A stretch of DNA of 64,000 nucleotides from Scilla litardierei (GCA_030789695.1 CM061140.1:83142422-83206421); one strand, 5' to 3'. Counted from the stretch's first letter, positions 1 to 10,301 are shown. The notes: generated by a model not told the origin, from the letters alone. Translations and numbers: made by a program.

Positions 1-229
1 GTGCTCCTTATCACCTTGTTCATCCTCCTCATGATGGATTTTCCTATCTCCTCTCCTGTCAAGAAAAATAGGACACGTTATCACAAAATTTTTGGGCGAA
101 CGACTCAAAACACTAAAAAGTTATAAAAACAAAAATAAAAGAAAAAATGAAAATAATGCAATAACCGACGGGTTGCCTCCCGACAAGCGCTCGTTTAAGG
201 TCGTGAGCTCGACCCCCTATGATTTTCAA
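1..229 (-). other. Non-coding sequence downstream of Athila pol
   Basis: This is the internal region 3' of the pol stop codon on the minus strand. It contains an A-rich stretch (about 117-160). No open frame of note and no LTR boundary are visible, so the element continues beyond the window edge. Confidence 0.5.
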
Positions 230-2764
230 TTAATGCGGGATGTTTGGTGCATATGAGATGCACCCATCAAATTTTCCGGGGAGAACGCTTGGATTCGGAA
301 GTTGCGGCGGCGTGTTCTCCCTCGGTGGTCTCCCGTCTCGAATAGTGTTGGGGGGAGGCTCCCCCAAGCTAGCGTTTGCTCCGGTCAACGGCTTCACCGA
401 TGACGCCGATTTCCGTATCGGCGGAGCTTTCTTCGGAGACTTTAATTTCGAGAGCTTGCAGAGCTCTCGAATCCTTGCGACATCAGCGTCGCCTTCATCA
501 TTTTCAGCGGAGAGGTCGGGGGAATCGTCTTTCTTCTCATCTTGGCCTAAATCCGGGCCTTCCTCGAAATCTTCATCGAATAGAGCGCCAATCGAGTGGG
601 GGGTCGCCTCTTCTATCACCTCATCAAGGAGGTATGAAAGATCATCCAGCCGTCCCTTAAGTAGATATATTCTATTGATTTCTCCCGTTGGGACTCCCTC
701 GGAATAATGCTTGAGTCTCTGACCATTTACCTTGAACGAGGCCCCGTCTTTGCTTTCCAACTCGAAGGCCCCTCCCGGTTGTATGTTCTTAATGGTGAAA
801 GGTCCGGACCAACGTGACCTCAACTTTCTGGGAAATAGTCGGAGCCGGGAATTATAGAGTAAGACCTTGTCTCCTACCTTGAAGTCTGTGACGGTTATGC
901 GGGCATCGTGGAGAATCTTGGTCCTTTCTTTGTAAATTCTCGAGCTCTCGTAGGTGTCTCTCCTTATTTCATCAAGTTCGTTGATGTCCAAGAGTCGTCT
1001 CACCGCCGCACTCTTGTAGTCATAGTTAAAGGTCTTGATGGCCCAATATGCGCGGTGTTCCAACTCTACCGGCAAGTGGCAAGCCTTCCCATAAACTAGT
1101 CTGAACGGTGTGGTACCGATGGGGGTGCGAAAGGCCGTGCGATATGCCCATAGAGCATCGTTTAGCTTCATTGACCAATCCTTTCTAGACCGATCCACGG
1201 TCTTCTCAAGAATTTGCTTGATCTCTCTATTTGAGACTTCCACTTGGCCGCTTGTATGGGGGTGATATGCCATGCCAACTCTATGGTTTACTCCGTACTT
1301 CTTTAGCATGGCTTCAAACTTGTTCTCTATGAAGTGGCTCCCCCCGTCTCTTATCAAGGTACGAGGCACTCCGAAGCGCGGGAAGATATTTTGCTTGAAG
1401 AACTTGGAGACGACCCTTGCATCATTAGTAGGGGTGGCGATTGCTTCCACCCATTTGGAGACATAGTCGACGGCCAATAGGATGTATTTGTTGCCATTGC
1501 TCGACGGAAATGGTACCATGAAGTCTACTCCCCAACAATCAAAAAGCTCAATTTCTTGGATGGGCCTCATTGGCATCTCATTGCGCTTGGAGATATTCCC
1601 GGTCCGTTGGCATCTATCGCACCCCTTTACAAAGTCGTGGGTGTCTTTAAACATTGTCGGCCAGAAGAACCCGCTCTGTAAAATCTTAGCGGTAGTTTTA
1701 GAGGCGATATGATGTCCTCCGCATGGTAGACCGTGGCAATGCAAAATGATGGATGTCGCCTCCTCTTTAGAAACACACCTCCGGATGACGATATCCTTGC
1801 ATATCTTGAAGAGGTATGGATCTTCCCAGAAATAGCTACGGACTTCATGAAGAAATCTCCTCTTTTGATGCGTGGGCATCCCATGCGGTTTAATTCCACA
1901 AGCCAAGTAGTTGACGAAGTCCGCGTACCAAGGGACCTCTCCGGTCCTTATGGCATATAGCCTCTCATCCACGAAAGTGTCGTCGATAGGCAAACTCACA
2001 TCCTCCTTGTCACGAATGAGCCTAGATAAATGATCCGCCACGACATTGTCCATACCCTTCTTGTCTCTGATCTCTAAGTCGAATTCTTGCAACAAGAGTA
2101 TCCACCTAATCAACCGAGGTTTGGCCTCCTTCTTGTTTAAAAGATACTTCAATGCCGCATGGTCGGTGTGGACAATCACCTTGGAATCGAGGAGGTAGGA
2201 GCGAAACTTCTCTATGGAATAGAAGACCGCTAGAAGCTCTTTCTCGGTAGTTGTGTAGTTTTTCTGCGCGTCATCCAATGTCTTGCTTGCATAGTATATC
2301 GCATGAAGCTTCTTATCTTTTCTTTGTCCCAACACCGCTCCAATGGCTTGGTCGCTAGCATCACACATTAGCTCAAAAGGAAGGCTCCAATCCGGTGGTT
2401 GTATGATGGGCGCGGAGACTAGTGCTTCCTTCAAGGTGTTGAAGGCTTGCAAGCATTCTCCTGAAAAAACAAAAGGAATATCTTTAGCGAGCAAGGAAGT
2501 AAGAGGTCGGGCAATCGAGGCGAAATCCTTGATGAAGCGGCGGTAAAACCCCGCGTGACCAAGAAAACCTCTAATGCCCTTGACATTAATAGGAGGAGGG
2601 AGTTTCTCGATTACCTCAATCTTTGCTTTATCTACCTCAATTCCTCTCGAAGAGACAAGATGTCCGAGAACTATACCTTCCGTGACCATGAAGTGACACT
2701 TCTCCCAATTGAGAGTGAGATTGTTTTGTTGGCACCTTTTTAGGACTTTAGTAAGATTTTCCAA
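230..2764 (-). pseudogene. pol: Athila pol, part 3: end of RT, RNase H, integrase
   Basis: An 844-codon open stretch. In order: RT thumb region (about residues 1-100); RNase H (about 130-250) with DASD, TEKE and [11 protein letters not shown]; the HHCC zinc domain of integrase (about 335-390, ending CDRCQRTGN); the integrase core with [15 protein letters not shown] and [10 protein letters not shown] supplying the D, D and E residues; and an LTR-integrase C-terminus with SRWSGPFTI. About 140 residues of charged, Pro-rich tail follow. It continues in the same frame from the RT segment upstream but is cut off by a TAA at 2786-2788, so it has no start of its own. In the family it would be released from a Gag-Pol precursor and copy and integrate the element. 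RNase H and integrase motifs look intact. The lineage call is strong; activity is unlikely. Confidence 0.92.
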
Positions 2765-2785
2765 GCAAGAGTCAAACTCACTTCC

Positions 2786-3172
2786 TTAAACCGAGAAATC
2801 ATCCATAAAAACTTCCATAATATTTTCAATGTAATCGGAAAATATGAATGTCATACACCTCTGAAAGGTGGCGGGAGCATTACAAAGGCCAAACGGCATC
2901 CTACGGTAGGCATAGGTGCCATAGGGACAAGTGAAAGTTGTCTTCTCTTGGTCATCTTCGTGCAAAGGGATTTGGAAGAATCCCGAATACCCATCTAGAT
3001 AGCAAAAGTATTTATGTTTTGCAAGGCGTTCAAGCGTTTGATCAATGAAGGGCAATGGGTAATGGTCCTTTCGGGTGGCTTTATTGAGTTTCCTATAGTC
3101 AATGCACATTCGCCATCCCGTGACGGTGCGCGTAGATATGGTCTCACCTTTTTCATTTTTTATGACAGTCAT
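2786..3172 (-). pseudogene. pol: Athila pol, part 2: reverse transcriptase palm
   Basis: A 128-residue segment of reverse transcriptase with GWRMCIDYRKLNKATRKDH (RT palm), FCYLDGYSGFFQIPL and the catalytic box FMDD at about residues 122-125. It ends at an in-frame TAA (2786-2788) immediately after FMDDFSV, where family members read on into the next segment; 230-2764 resumes in the same frame. At its upstream end it is in a different frame from 3153-4133, with the change at a run of seven C (plus strand 3173-3179). Together these two lesions break RT in the middle of the catalytic domain. Confidence 0.9.
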
Positions 3173-4133
3173 CCCCCCCTTTCTTGGGGATGACGTGAAC
3201 GGGGCTAACCCATCTACTGTCAGAGATAGGATAAATAATACCGGCGTCGAGCAATTTTAGGATTTCCTTTTTAACCATCTCCTTCATATTAGGGTTTAAC
3301 CGCCTTTGAGGCTCTATGGAGGTGGCGTCTGTATCCTCCAAATGGATCCTATGCGTGCAAAGCCTAGGGCTTATCCCTTTCAGATCGGAGATAGTGTAGC
3401 CAAGGACATCTTTGTGGCTCCTAAGAACGTCTAGGAGTTTTTCAAGTTGGTCCGGCGTGAGGTGGGAGTTTACTATCACCGGGAAAGTTAATTTGTTACC
3501 CAAAAAGGCGTACCTTAGATTCGGAGGTAATTGTTTAAGTTCTACCTGAAGAGGGGCCACTCCTTCTACTTCATCAGCTCGCATGAGTTTGGCTTCTTCC
3601 TTGTCAGCCGGGTCTAGCTCGTGCTCAGGTGGCGCGCTCTCTTGTGAAGAGTCAGACTCACTACTTAGTGAGGACAATGCATCGAAATAGGCGCGCTCTG
3701 ATTCTGTGTTAGCGTCATCAGAGCTTTCACTCGGCTCCGGTTCGTTCCTGGAATCAAGAAACACATCAGACGACTCGTAGAAGCAAGGGTAAGTGTCATG
3801 GGGTGTAACTCCCTGAACGATGGCTTGCTCTAAAGATCCTCCCGGAGTATAGTGATCCTCGACACTTGTTCTACCGTCTTCGAAATATAGCTTGTCGTCC
3901 ATCACATCAACTCTGACGTTGCCTCCGATAGTCCCCTCCGGGGAGACTTGGTCCATCACAAAACTAGCAAACAGTTGCTCGTCAGGGTCCTTGACGTCGA
4001 TAGCAAAAGCTCCGGTAGCGTGGACCTCATCGACAAGCTCCTTAAGGAGGTCTGTGAAGGAGTCATAGTCTTCATGACTGAGTTCTATTGTTGACATTGC
4101 ATCCTCCATTCTTCCTGTAAAGACTTTATGCAA
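3153..4133 (-). pseudogene. pol: Athila pol, part 1: acidic N-terminal region plus RT fingers
   Basis: A 326-residue frame. The last roughly 130 residues are the Athila pre-RT/RT segment (LPPNLRYAFLG, CTHRIHLEDTD, RRLNPNMKEMVKKEILKLLDAGIIYPISDS, WVSPVHVIPKKGG in pieces). The first roughly 180 residues are strongly acidic and Ser-rich, without a gag-like zinc knuckle or a visible protease DTG/DSG motif. The frame opens only about 90 bp after the primer-binding site, exactly where gag should begin. The ATG at 4133 is the first in frame. It ends by frameshift at the C-run 3173-3179. Either gag and protease were deleted with the leader fused to pre-RT, or this acidic segment is a remodelled N-terminus. 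Confidence 0.82.
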
Positions 4134-4226
4134 AATACAGGGAGAATATGCAAATAGAAGAAAGTAAAGAAAGAGAGAAAGAAGAAGAAACCGGGTGGTC
4201 GATGACGAACACCGTCAAAATGTCGT

Positions 4227-4244
4227 TCCTCGGTAACGGCGCCA
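4227..4244 (-). other. Primer-binding site, tRNA-Asp type
   Basis: On the minus strand this reads TGGCGCCGTTACCGAGGA. It matches the complement of the 3' end of plant tRNA-Asp (which ends CCCCGGCAACGGCGCCA) at 16 of 18 positions by eye. Athila elements are known to use this primer. It lies 6 bp inside the LTR end at 4251, fixing the direction of the element. Confidence 0.85.
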
Positions 4245-4610
4245 AAAACTTGGTCGCTCCGGGATGTAACCCCAAAGAACGGTTGTAGTTTTACCGCAAG
4301 TGCACGGTGTAGTAGCGAGCGGGTTATCGAACACAGGGAGGACGAATGACCGTGCTTGTTCCAATCAACCTGGCTATTTAAGAAGAGAGAAATTTGCCTT
4401 TGGCGATCCTGTCACAATCGTCAGACAAAGTACGGAAATATCAAATCAAATAAAGAACGTCTAGGGAATGGGGAATTCCCGCTACTCACCGTCTTTCGTA
4501 AATGTGGTTCATCGGTATCAAAATTGCTAGAATAAGATTTTGGATGAACTAGTTGCAACTGAATGTAGAACCAAGCTCACGCTCTCGCGCTGTTGCCGGC
4601 CTATAGCTAT

Positions 4611-4912
4611 CCTAGGTTTGGGTCCAATCTCTTGCAAACCCTAGCCTAGGGAAGCTAGCATTAGGATCAACATCATCGTTCAATCACGCACCGAGCCCAA
4701 TCTCTTGCAAACTCGGCCCGCGACCTAGTTTGGGATAGTTCCTACCCGTCCAATCTCTTGCAAACGGGTATTGGCACGGAATTGGAACCGGAAACCCTAG
4801 TATCGGTCCAATCTCTTGCAAACCGATACTACGGAAATTCGATTCCAACCCAATTCGGATTTCTAGGGTTTCCTATCGAATTGGGATCCAATCTCTTGCA
4901 AATCCCAATCGG
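4611..4912 (-). repeat. Five stem-loops with one constant loop in the LTR leader
   Basis: The 14-mer CCAATCTCTTGCAA (plus strand) occurs exactly at 4624, 4697, 4750, 4808 and 4888. Each copy is flanked by a different pair of complementary arms: 4611-4623 with 4638-4650 (one mismatch, one G.T), 4691-4695 with 4712-4716, 4743-4749 with 4764-4770, 4798-4807 with 4822-4831, and 4880-4887 with 4902-4909. In the minus-strand RNA each loop reads UUGCAAGAGAUUGG, in which CAA/UUG can close a GAGA (GNRA-type) tetraloop. The spacing is irregular (53-80 bp). Confidence 0.85.
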
Positions 4913-5302
4913 TATGAACTCCTAGCCATCCGTAGTAAATTGATCCCAATCTAATCCCTAATAGCAATTCTAGCAAAATTCCTACCAATTCATCACAATC
5001 ATGAAATAGGGCTTGTAGGGTTCATCCCCACGCCCCAAGACGTGGCGACTACTCACAATTCATAGCAAGATCACAAAAATAATCAATGAAATAAGCAATA
5101 GAATTCATCACAATATTGAGATATGCAATAAAAATTGAATTTTTAGAGAAGAGAAAACACAAACCAATGGAGTTCTTCAAATAATTCTACAAAAATCAAC
5201 TTTTGTCTCCTCTCCAATCTCAATAATAAAGCTAAAAATTTAATCTAAAAGGCTACAAAAAATCTAAGAGAAAGGCTCTCTAAACTAGGGTAAAAACAGG
5301 GG

Positions 5303-5309
5303 TTAAATA
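5303..5309 (-). promoter_or_regulatory. Possible TATA element of the Athila LTR
   Basis: The minus strand reads GGGTATTTAACCCC. It lies between the palindrome cluster (upstream) and the stem-loop leader (downstream), where an LTR core promoter is expected. No other good TATA is seen in this LTR. Confidence 0.4.
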
Positions 5310-5393
5310 CCCCCCAAAATCGTCCAAAAACTGTGACCAAAATACCCCTGCGCAGCCTGTTTTCCGCAATTTTCGCTACAGGCAGCGCGTCGC

Positions 5394-5772
5394 ACTCGGC
5401 CGAGTGACAAAAGTCGCTCGGCCGAGTGAGAAACCCTGTAATTTTCCAGTAAGTCTTGATCTTCAGGGGTCTTCACTTCGGGGGCGGCTCGGCCGAGTGA
5501 GTTGTCGTCACTCGGCCGATGGCTTCATGGTACTCGGGCGGTCGGGGTTATCCACTCGGCCGAGTGGGTCTTCTGAAGCTCAGGCAGCCGAAAAACAGTA
5601 ACATGGCGATTTTTGAATGGCTTCGTCTGGGCGCCACTCGGGCGGACGGGATGTAGACACTCGGCCGATGTGGTCTCCGTCGCTCGGCCGAGTGCACGTA
5701 TGAATCGTGTCTGATCTGGTCGGCCGAGCGGTGTCTTGCTGGTCGGCCGAGTGGCTCCTCCACTCGACCGAG
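5394..5772. repeat. Cluster of CTCGGCCGAG palindromes in LTR U3
   Basis: Perfect CTCGGCCGAG copies at 5395, 5417, 5488, 5555 and 5683. Near copies at 5511, 5660, 5719, 5742 and 5763. Three further copies lie in the duplicated block (6108, 6130, 6151). The cores are CpG-rich and self-complementary, lying just upstream of the presumed minus-strand TATA element. Confidence 0.85.
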
Positions 5773-6463
5773 TGGGACACAAAACATGCCCAAACAGCTT
5801 GTTTTGGACTCCTCGTCGCTCCTACGACGTCCGTTCTTCTTCCGCTCCTCTCCAACAGCAAAATACCCCTCGGTGAGGTCGTTGGTGACCGTCTGGAGTA
5901 AGCGCATCTCGAGATCACTCCAAATCGCGCCAAATCACCTGAAATGAGACAAAAACAACAAATCGTGAAAAGCATCGCAATATCGTCGATATATCGTGAA
6001 AAACATGATTTGGGCGATCTAAATGGCATGCAAACATGCGGTAAAAAAGTGTAAAATAAGGAGTGATCATGCACGCTGATATTCGATCTGCTGCGTGTCC
6101 GATCTGGCCGGCCGAGCGCGCTGTCGATGCTCGGCCGAGTGACTCCTTCACTCTGCCGAGTGGCATGCTGAAAATGCCCAATCTTCGTATTTTTGCTTCC
6201 TCGTCGCTCCTGCGACGTTCTTTCTTCTTCCACTCCTCTCCAATCGCAGAATACCCCTCAAAAGAGTCACGGGTGACACTCCGGAGTGGGTGCATCTCAG
6301 AATCACTCCAGATCGCTCCAAATCTCCTGAAATTCGACAAAAACAAGAAATCGTGAAAAGCATCGCAATATTGTCGAATAATCGTGAAAAACGCGATACG
6401 AGCGATCAAAATGGCATGCAAACATGCAGAAAAATGGTGTAAAATATGGAGTGATCACTACCA
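5690..6463. repeat. Tandem duplication, 388-bp period, in Athila U3
   Basis: The block from about 5690-6077 is repeated at about 6078-6463. Landmarks 388 bp apart include GTCTGATCTGG (5708) versus GTCCGATCTGG (6096) and CCTCGTCGCT at 5811 and 6199. The copies have diverged clearly, so the duplication is old. Long open frames across this block on the minus strand come from the repeat and show no protein motif. Confidence 0.8.
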
Positions 6464-7972
6464 TATGAACAATTAATGCCAAAGAGCATGTAGCATAATG
6501 AGAAACATGAATTAGCATGAACAATATAACATATCACATGAAATTGGAATTCCTACAACAACCCTAAAAATTGCATTCCTTACTCATCAAAAATGAAGTG
6601 AATTAAACATGGGAGTTGAGATTGGACTCCTACCTCTCCCCAATTAGATGAAATCCCACATCGATAGCAATGAATCCATCATGAATCCCCTTCTTCAACA
6701 CCAAAGCCCTAATTTTGAAATTTCCCCCAATTCCTCCATGAATCACCCTCTTCAAGCTCCAAACCCTAACTCCTCTTATGAGTTGTAGATATAGGTGTTA
6801 TGCATTCACATATCAATTTTCATGATGGTTCACCAAGTATTCAATTTAATACAGAATTTACGGTGAAGGGTATACGTGCTGAAACTGTGCTGGAAAGTAA
6901 AACAGAAACTGTCCTGTCTTGAGGACCAGATTGCTCATAAATGCGGACAGATTCAGGACAAATGGAAAGCTACAAAGTTGTAGGGCTTGAAGTTAAATTT
7001 CCATCGAGACCAAGAACACACCATTTCGTTAAGAATTGAGGGACTGATCGCCGTTCTTGTAACATGTGTCAAAGCTGAGGAAAAACAGACATGCTGATTT
7101 CACGAAATTCCTATCCCAATTTCTAATCGGAATTTGGAAAAGTGTTCAACATGAAAGTTGGAGATAATAGTCCCAAGTTTATGCCGTAAAATTTCCAGGA
7201 TATTCGTAAGTCTAAATTAGGAGAAATCATTAACACTTTAAGCATGTACTTCTACCCAAATTCCCAGCAACTCCAAAGTAGCAAGCAAGCAACTTCTACT
7301 TAACAATTAATCAAGTCAACATGTTGATACTTGAGGCAAAATAAATCTAAAACATAGCATCAATTAAATTCAACACTTCCTATAAATTCATTCGCATAAT
7401 TCCCATTTCCATATACAAGAAAGTTGAATGAATGATAGCTTCCAACATACGAAAAGAGAGCAATTTCACAAAATAGATGAAACCAACAATCAAGACAATG
7501 GGATGAAACCAACAATCCTATGGAAGCCCAATCAACAGTAAATAACAATAATCCAAACCCAACTCTAGCTACCAAATTAACTAAGGCCGTAACAATAGTA
7601 ATAATAATATCAATCAACATCATCAATAATAAAAATACCCATACTCAAAAATAATAACAACTTCACCGAAAATAACAACCAAACATCAATAATACCAATG
7701 TCATTCATTAATAACTATCACAACATCACCAATAATCATGAACATGCCGCTTTACTACACATACTCACCAGCTAAAATCGCCAAGCACGCTAATGAACAC
7801 TAATAGCACACAAACAATAATATCAATTTGATATCCAACCACACACATTCACCCATATATCCAAAGCATATCATAGTCACCTTAGAGCCATACATGTAGG
7901 AAATCACTATACACACAACAAAATTACTATACGCACACAAACAAACATCATTTTACACATACGGGCATTACA
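6464..7972 (-). repeat. Partial LTR of a minus-strand chromovirus-type gypsy element
   Basis: On the minus strand the sequence at 7972 begins TGTAATGCCCG directly after the end of a pol reading frame (7968-8032), the usual arrangement at the 3' LTR of Tekay/Del-type chromoviruses. The rest is AT-rich and non-coding, with a CCCACATCG promoter-type motif near 6657. The far end of the LTR is not visible because the Athila LTR starts there, perhaps by insertion. Confidence 0.5.
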
Positions 7973-8032
7973 ATCTACCCACCTTAAAAATAAGTTCGTC
8001 CTCGAACTTTCTAACTTGGACATGGCTGAGGG
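7968..8032 (-). pseudogene. Last codons of a chromovirus-type gypsy pol
   Basis: The minus strand encodes KFEDELIFKVGRL followed by TAA, and the stop overlaps the LTR start TGTAATG. Chromovirus (Tekay/Del) polyproteins typically end in a FEDE-like tail of this kind. Only about 20 residues are recognisable; upstream there is no coding sequence. Confidence 0.6.
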
Positions 8033-9195
8033 TGACTGGAGATATATAGGGTCACTCTACCCCATCATATAGATAAGCACATTCACATACCAACACTTTT
8101 ACTAGTTCAAATACACATACATATAACATTTCAAACATACCCACATGCACTGCCATCCTGAGACATACAACCACCTATATTACCATGTACACATTTAAAC
8201 ATACACACACATGCCATACGTAGAGTCTTACACATCAACATCCAGACACCCAGATATCACTTTATCTATCCTAACACCGATGTAAGCGCACCCGCTTACA
8301 ACCAGACATGCAACCGTATACATCTTACATATATACACATTCAAACACACAACTCTAATACACTCTGGGGCCCACTCATACCTGAGTGGACTACAAGGAT
8401 CCATACAGTCAACACACCATATCTATATACATATTTACCGCATTAGATATATACAAACAGCACACCATATCTATAGACGGCCTAGAGATCAATCAATTAT
8501 ATAATCCCATAATACACATTACTCATAGGCTATCATACATTAACACGTAATCACATGCACCTCTATACTCAGACGTACACTCACATACGTCTCCTAACAT
8601 CCATCCAACATGCATAGATGTATCAGCACACAAGATTCACCATATCAATACCACTACACGTAGATACTCATATAAGACTATATTCATCCATATTCATGTG
8701 TATGCACACTAGCTTACAGTCATGCATGTATCATATACTCATCACATACACCCACTCATAACAATATTACTATCAAGACATATCCACACATACGTGGGTG
8801 GAGCTCAAGGATCAACTCATGCAACTGTACAATCTACATGTGCACACACGCTACTCATACGTCCACTACTTATTAACACACGCGCTTTAAATACAATCAC
8901 ATAGACATATAATCATTCGTACATATCATAGTCATAAGTACATGAGTATATCGTCTCAATATACTCGACAGACCATTCAATTCTTATATAGCTATCAACA
9001 CATAAGTATACATACACACACACACACATACATAGGCATAAACATACCCACTTAATCAACACTCTATGTCCACCCTCAAGGGTTCTACACCTTAAGCTTC
9101 TGATATTCAGGTCTTATCCCAAGGCTGGACTCTACCCACCTTAGGACTCAACTACCCGCATCCCTGGGGTACTGCACGTACTAATCCTACACAGC
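8033..9195. other. CA/AT-rich non-coding stretch
   Basis: About 1.2 kb rich in ACACAT-type low-complexity words, with a short CA run near 9008-9026. The orientation expected from 7968-8032 would place gypsy integrase here, but no such frame exists. It is probably decayed retrotransposon sequence; I see no gene. Confidence 0.5.
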
Positions 9196-9224
9196 CGCAG
9201 GTTCGAGACCTGCATGGGCCACCA
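9196..9224 (+). pseudogene. 3' end of tRNA-Ile including CCA
   Basis: A perfect T-arm (stem 9197-9201 with 9209-9213, loop TTCGAGA) is followed by the acceptor strand ATGGGCC (9214-9220), discriminator A and CCA (9222-9224). From memory this equals the 3' end of plant cytosolic tRNA-Ile (AAU). The 5' two-thirds of the tRNA are missing. Plant nuclear tRNA genes do not encode CCA, so this was copied from a mature tRNA. It ends 2 bp before TGTAATGCCCC (9227). On the minus strand it could instead be read as an unusually long primer-binding site. Confidence 0.75.
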
Positions 9225-9226
9225 AA

Positions 9227-9560
9227 TGTAATGCCCCGCTCCCCGGGATACCCGATAAGTACGAATCCGTATCAGGTATTCCCGAAGAGGCGGGCGCTAC
9301 GAAAGAGAAGTACAAAGGGATTGGGAGAAACTGAGGCGACACCTCCGCTTCGGATCTTGCCACATGGCCCACCTTCAACGGTCGAGATCAGCCAATGCCC
9401 TTTATAAAACAGAGAGGGGGGAAACAGTGGAGGGTTCCTGCTTTCGAATTTCAAAGGGATTCTCTTCTCCTCTTTGCTCTCGAGAATTCTCACCGTCGGT
9501 CTTCACTTCATCGGAGCTCCATCCATCTTCTTCTTTTCTAGGTAACTTCTCGATCTATCA
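9227..9560 (+). promoter_or_regulatory. LTR-like promoter region (CCAAT and TATA) of a gypsy-type element
   Basis: Starts TGTAATGCCCC, a typical gypsy LTR start. CCAAT at about 9389-9393 and TATAAAA at 9401-9407 form a clear plus-strand core promoter, and the first in-frame ATG of the gag relic follows at 9561. No standard primer-binding site is recognised between TATA and ATG, so the LTR end cannot be placed. Confidence 0.5.
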
Positions 9561-10301
9561 ATGGCTTCTGGTTCTTCAGCTTTCAATTCGAACGCAGAGG
9601 GGTGCTCTAGAGAGCCTGGGAGTGGGAGTGTTGCGGCAACGGAGGAGACGATGGTGTGGCCGGAGGAGTGAGAAGCACATCCTGCTATTCCTTCATCGTC
9701 GATGGCACGGGGGGAGCCTAGGAGGAGAGAACGAGGGCTTGGATCGGGCTTCGACAGAGTTAGGGGCACAGTTCTGGCAGAGATCAGGGCTATCCAGTGT
9801 AGAACGAGCATCATCAATCTCCCCGAGATCTGCACTAAATACGTTCGGTCACCCTGCACAGTTTGCCTCCCCGAACCCAATAAGAGGGTTTGCTCGCCAA
9901 AGGATAACGAAGTCGGAGTCTACTACCTGACCTTCGAACTTGTCTTGCGGTTTTCACTCAACACTCGCCTCCTTCACTTGCTGAACTTCCTCGAGCTTCC
10001 TCTTTTCCAACTAACACCGGATTCCATCAGCTCATTGGTTGGCTTCATTTTTCTCTGTGCTATCAGCGGGATAAGTCCGAGCATATTGCTCTTTCAGCAT
10101 TGCTTTGAGACGAAGAAAAGGGGGATGTATCATTGTGTTAGTGCGAGGAGGGGCCGGCTTCTCATCCTTGAGCTACCGAGCGAGGTGAGAGAATGGTGGG
10201 AGAGGTTTGTCTTTGTCTTGATATCGACAGACTCGGTGTTGAGGTCGAACTGGGAGACACCGAATCCCTTAGTGAATAAAGGGGTGACCCTGGCGGGGTA
10301 A
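9561..10301 (+). pseudogene. Gypsy-type gag-like protein relic (Transposase_28-like domain)
   Basis: Frame from ATG 9561 (MASGSSAF) with an in-frame TGA at about 9669, reopening at 9702 and ending at 10301. Residues corresponding to about 9910-10260 resemble the plant putative gypsy-type transposon domain: an LTFELVLRF start, then LTPDSISSLVGFIFLC, then SARRGRLLI and EVREWWERFVFV. That family is the gag region of some gypsy elements and of non-autonomous derivatives. Recognition is from memory of the domain pattern. Without zinc knuckle or pol, and with the early stop, it is non-functional. Confidence 0.6.

Larger units (their letters stand above)
1..6463 (-). mobile_element. Athila-like Ty3/gypsy retrotransposon, 5' LTR to the end of pol (continues past the left edge)
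   Basis: Minus-strand element read from high to low coordinates: LTR (4251-6463), tRNA-Asp-type primer site (4227-4244), then a pol reading region (4133-230). The order RT, RNase H, integrase is the gypsy order, and the integrase motif [13 protein letters not shown] is characteristic of the Athila lineage. Only about 90 bp separate the primer site from the first ORF, so gag and protease are absent. The 3' LTR lies outside the window, so the target-site duplication cannot be checked. TGGT/ACCA ends at 4251 and 6463 were used to set the LTR limits; the 6463 end is inferred. Confidence 0.88.
4251..6463 (-). repeat. Athila-like 5' LTR
   Basis: On the plus strand it begins TGGTCGCTCC (4251) and ends CACTACCA (6463), giving TGGT...ACCA inverted ends. 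Length about 2.2 kb, within the range of the lineage. Reading on the minus strand it holds, in order: a 388-bp tandem duplication, a cluster of CTCGGCCGAG palindromes, a TATA-like site near 5303-5309, and a leader containing five stem-loops. The primer-site end is secure; the outer end is inferred without the partner LTR. Confidence 0.75.

Noticed and set aside
5548..6421. Long minus-strand frames of 119-217 codons
   Set aside because: They lie inside the LTR across the 388-bp tandem duplication and palindrome cluster; repetitive translation, no motif.
9187..9378. Complete tRNA gene on the plus strand
   Set aside because: Only the T-arm and 3' acceptor strand are present; no matching 5' strand, D-arm or anticodon arm upstream, and CCA is encoded.
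9364..9930. 188-codon plus-strand ORF as the real gene of this region
   Set aside because: The gag-like domain is in the other frame (9561-10301); this frame shows no domain.
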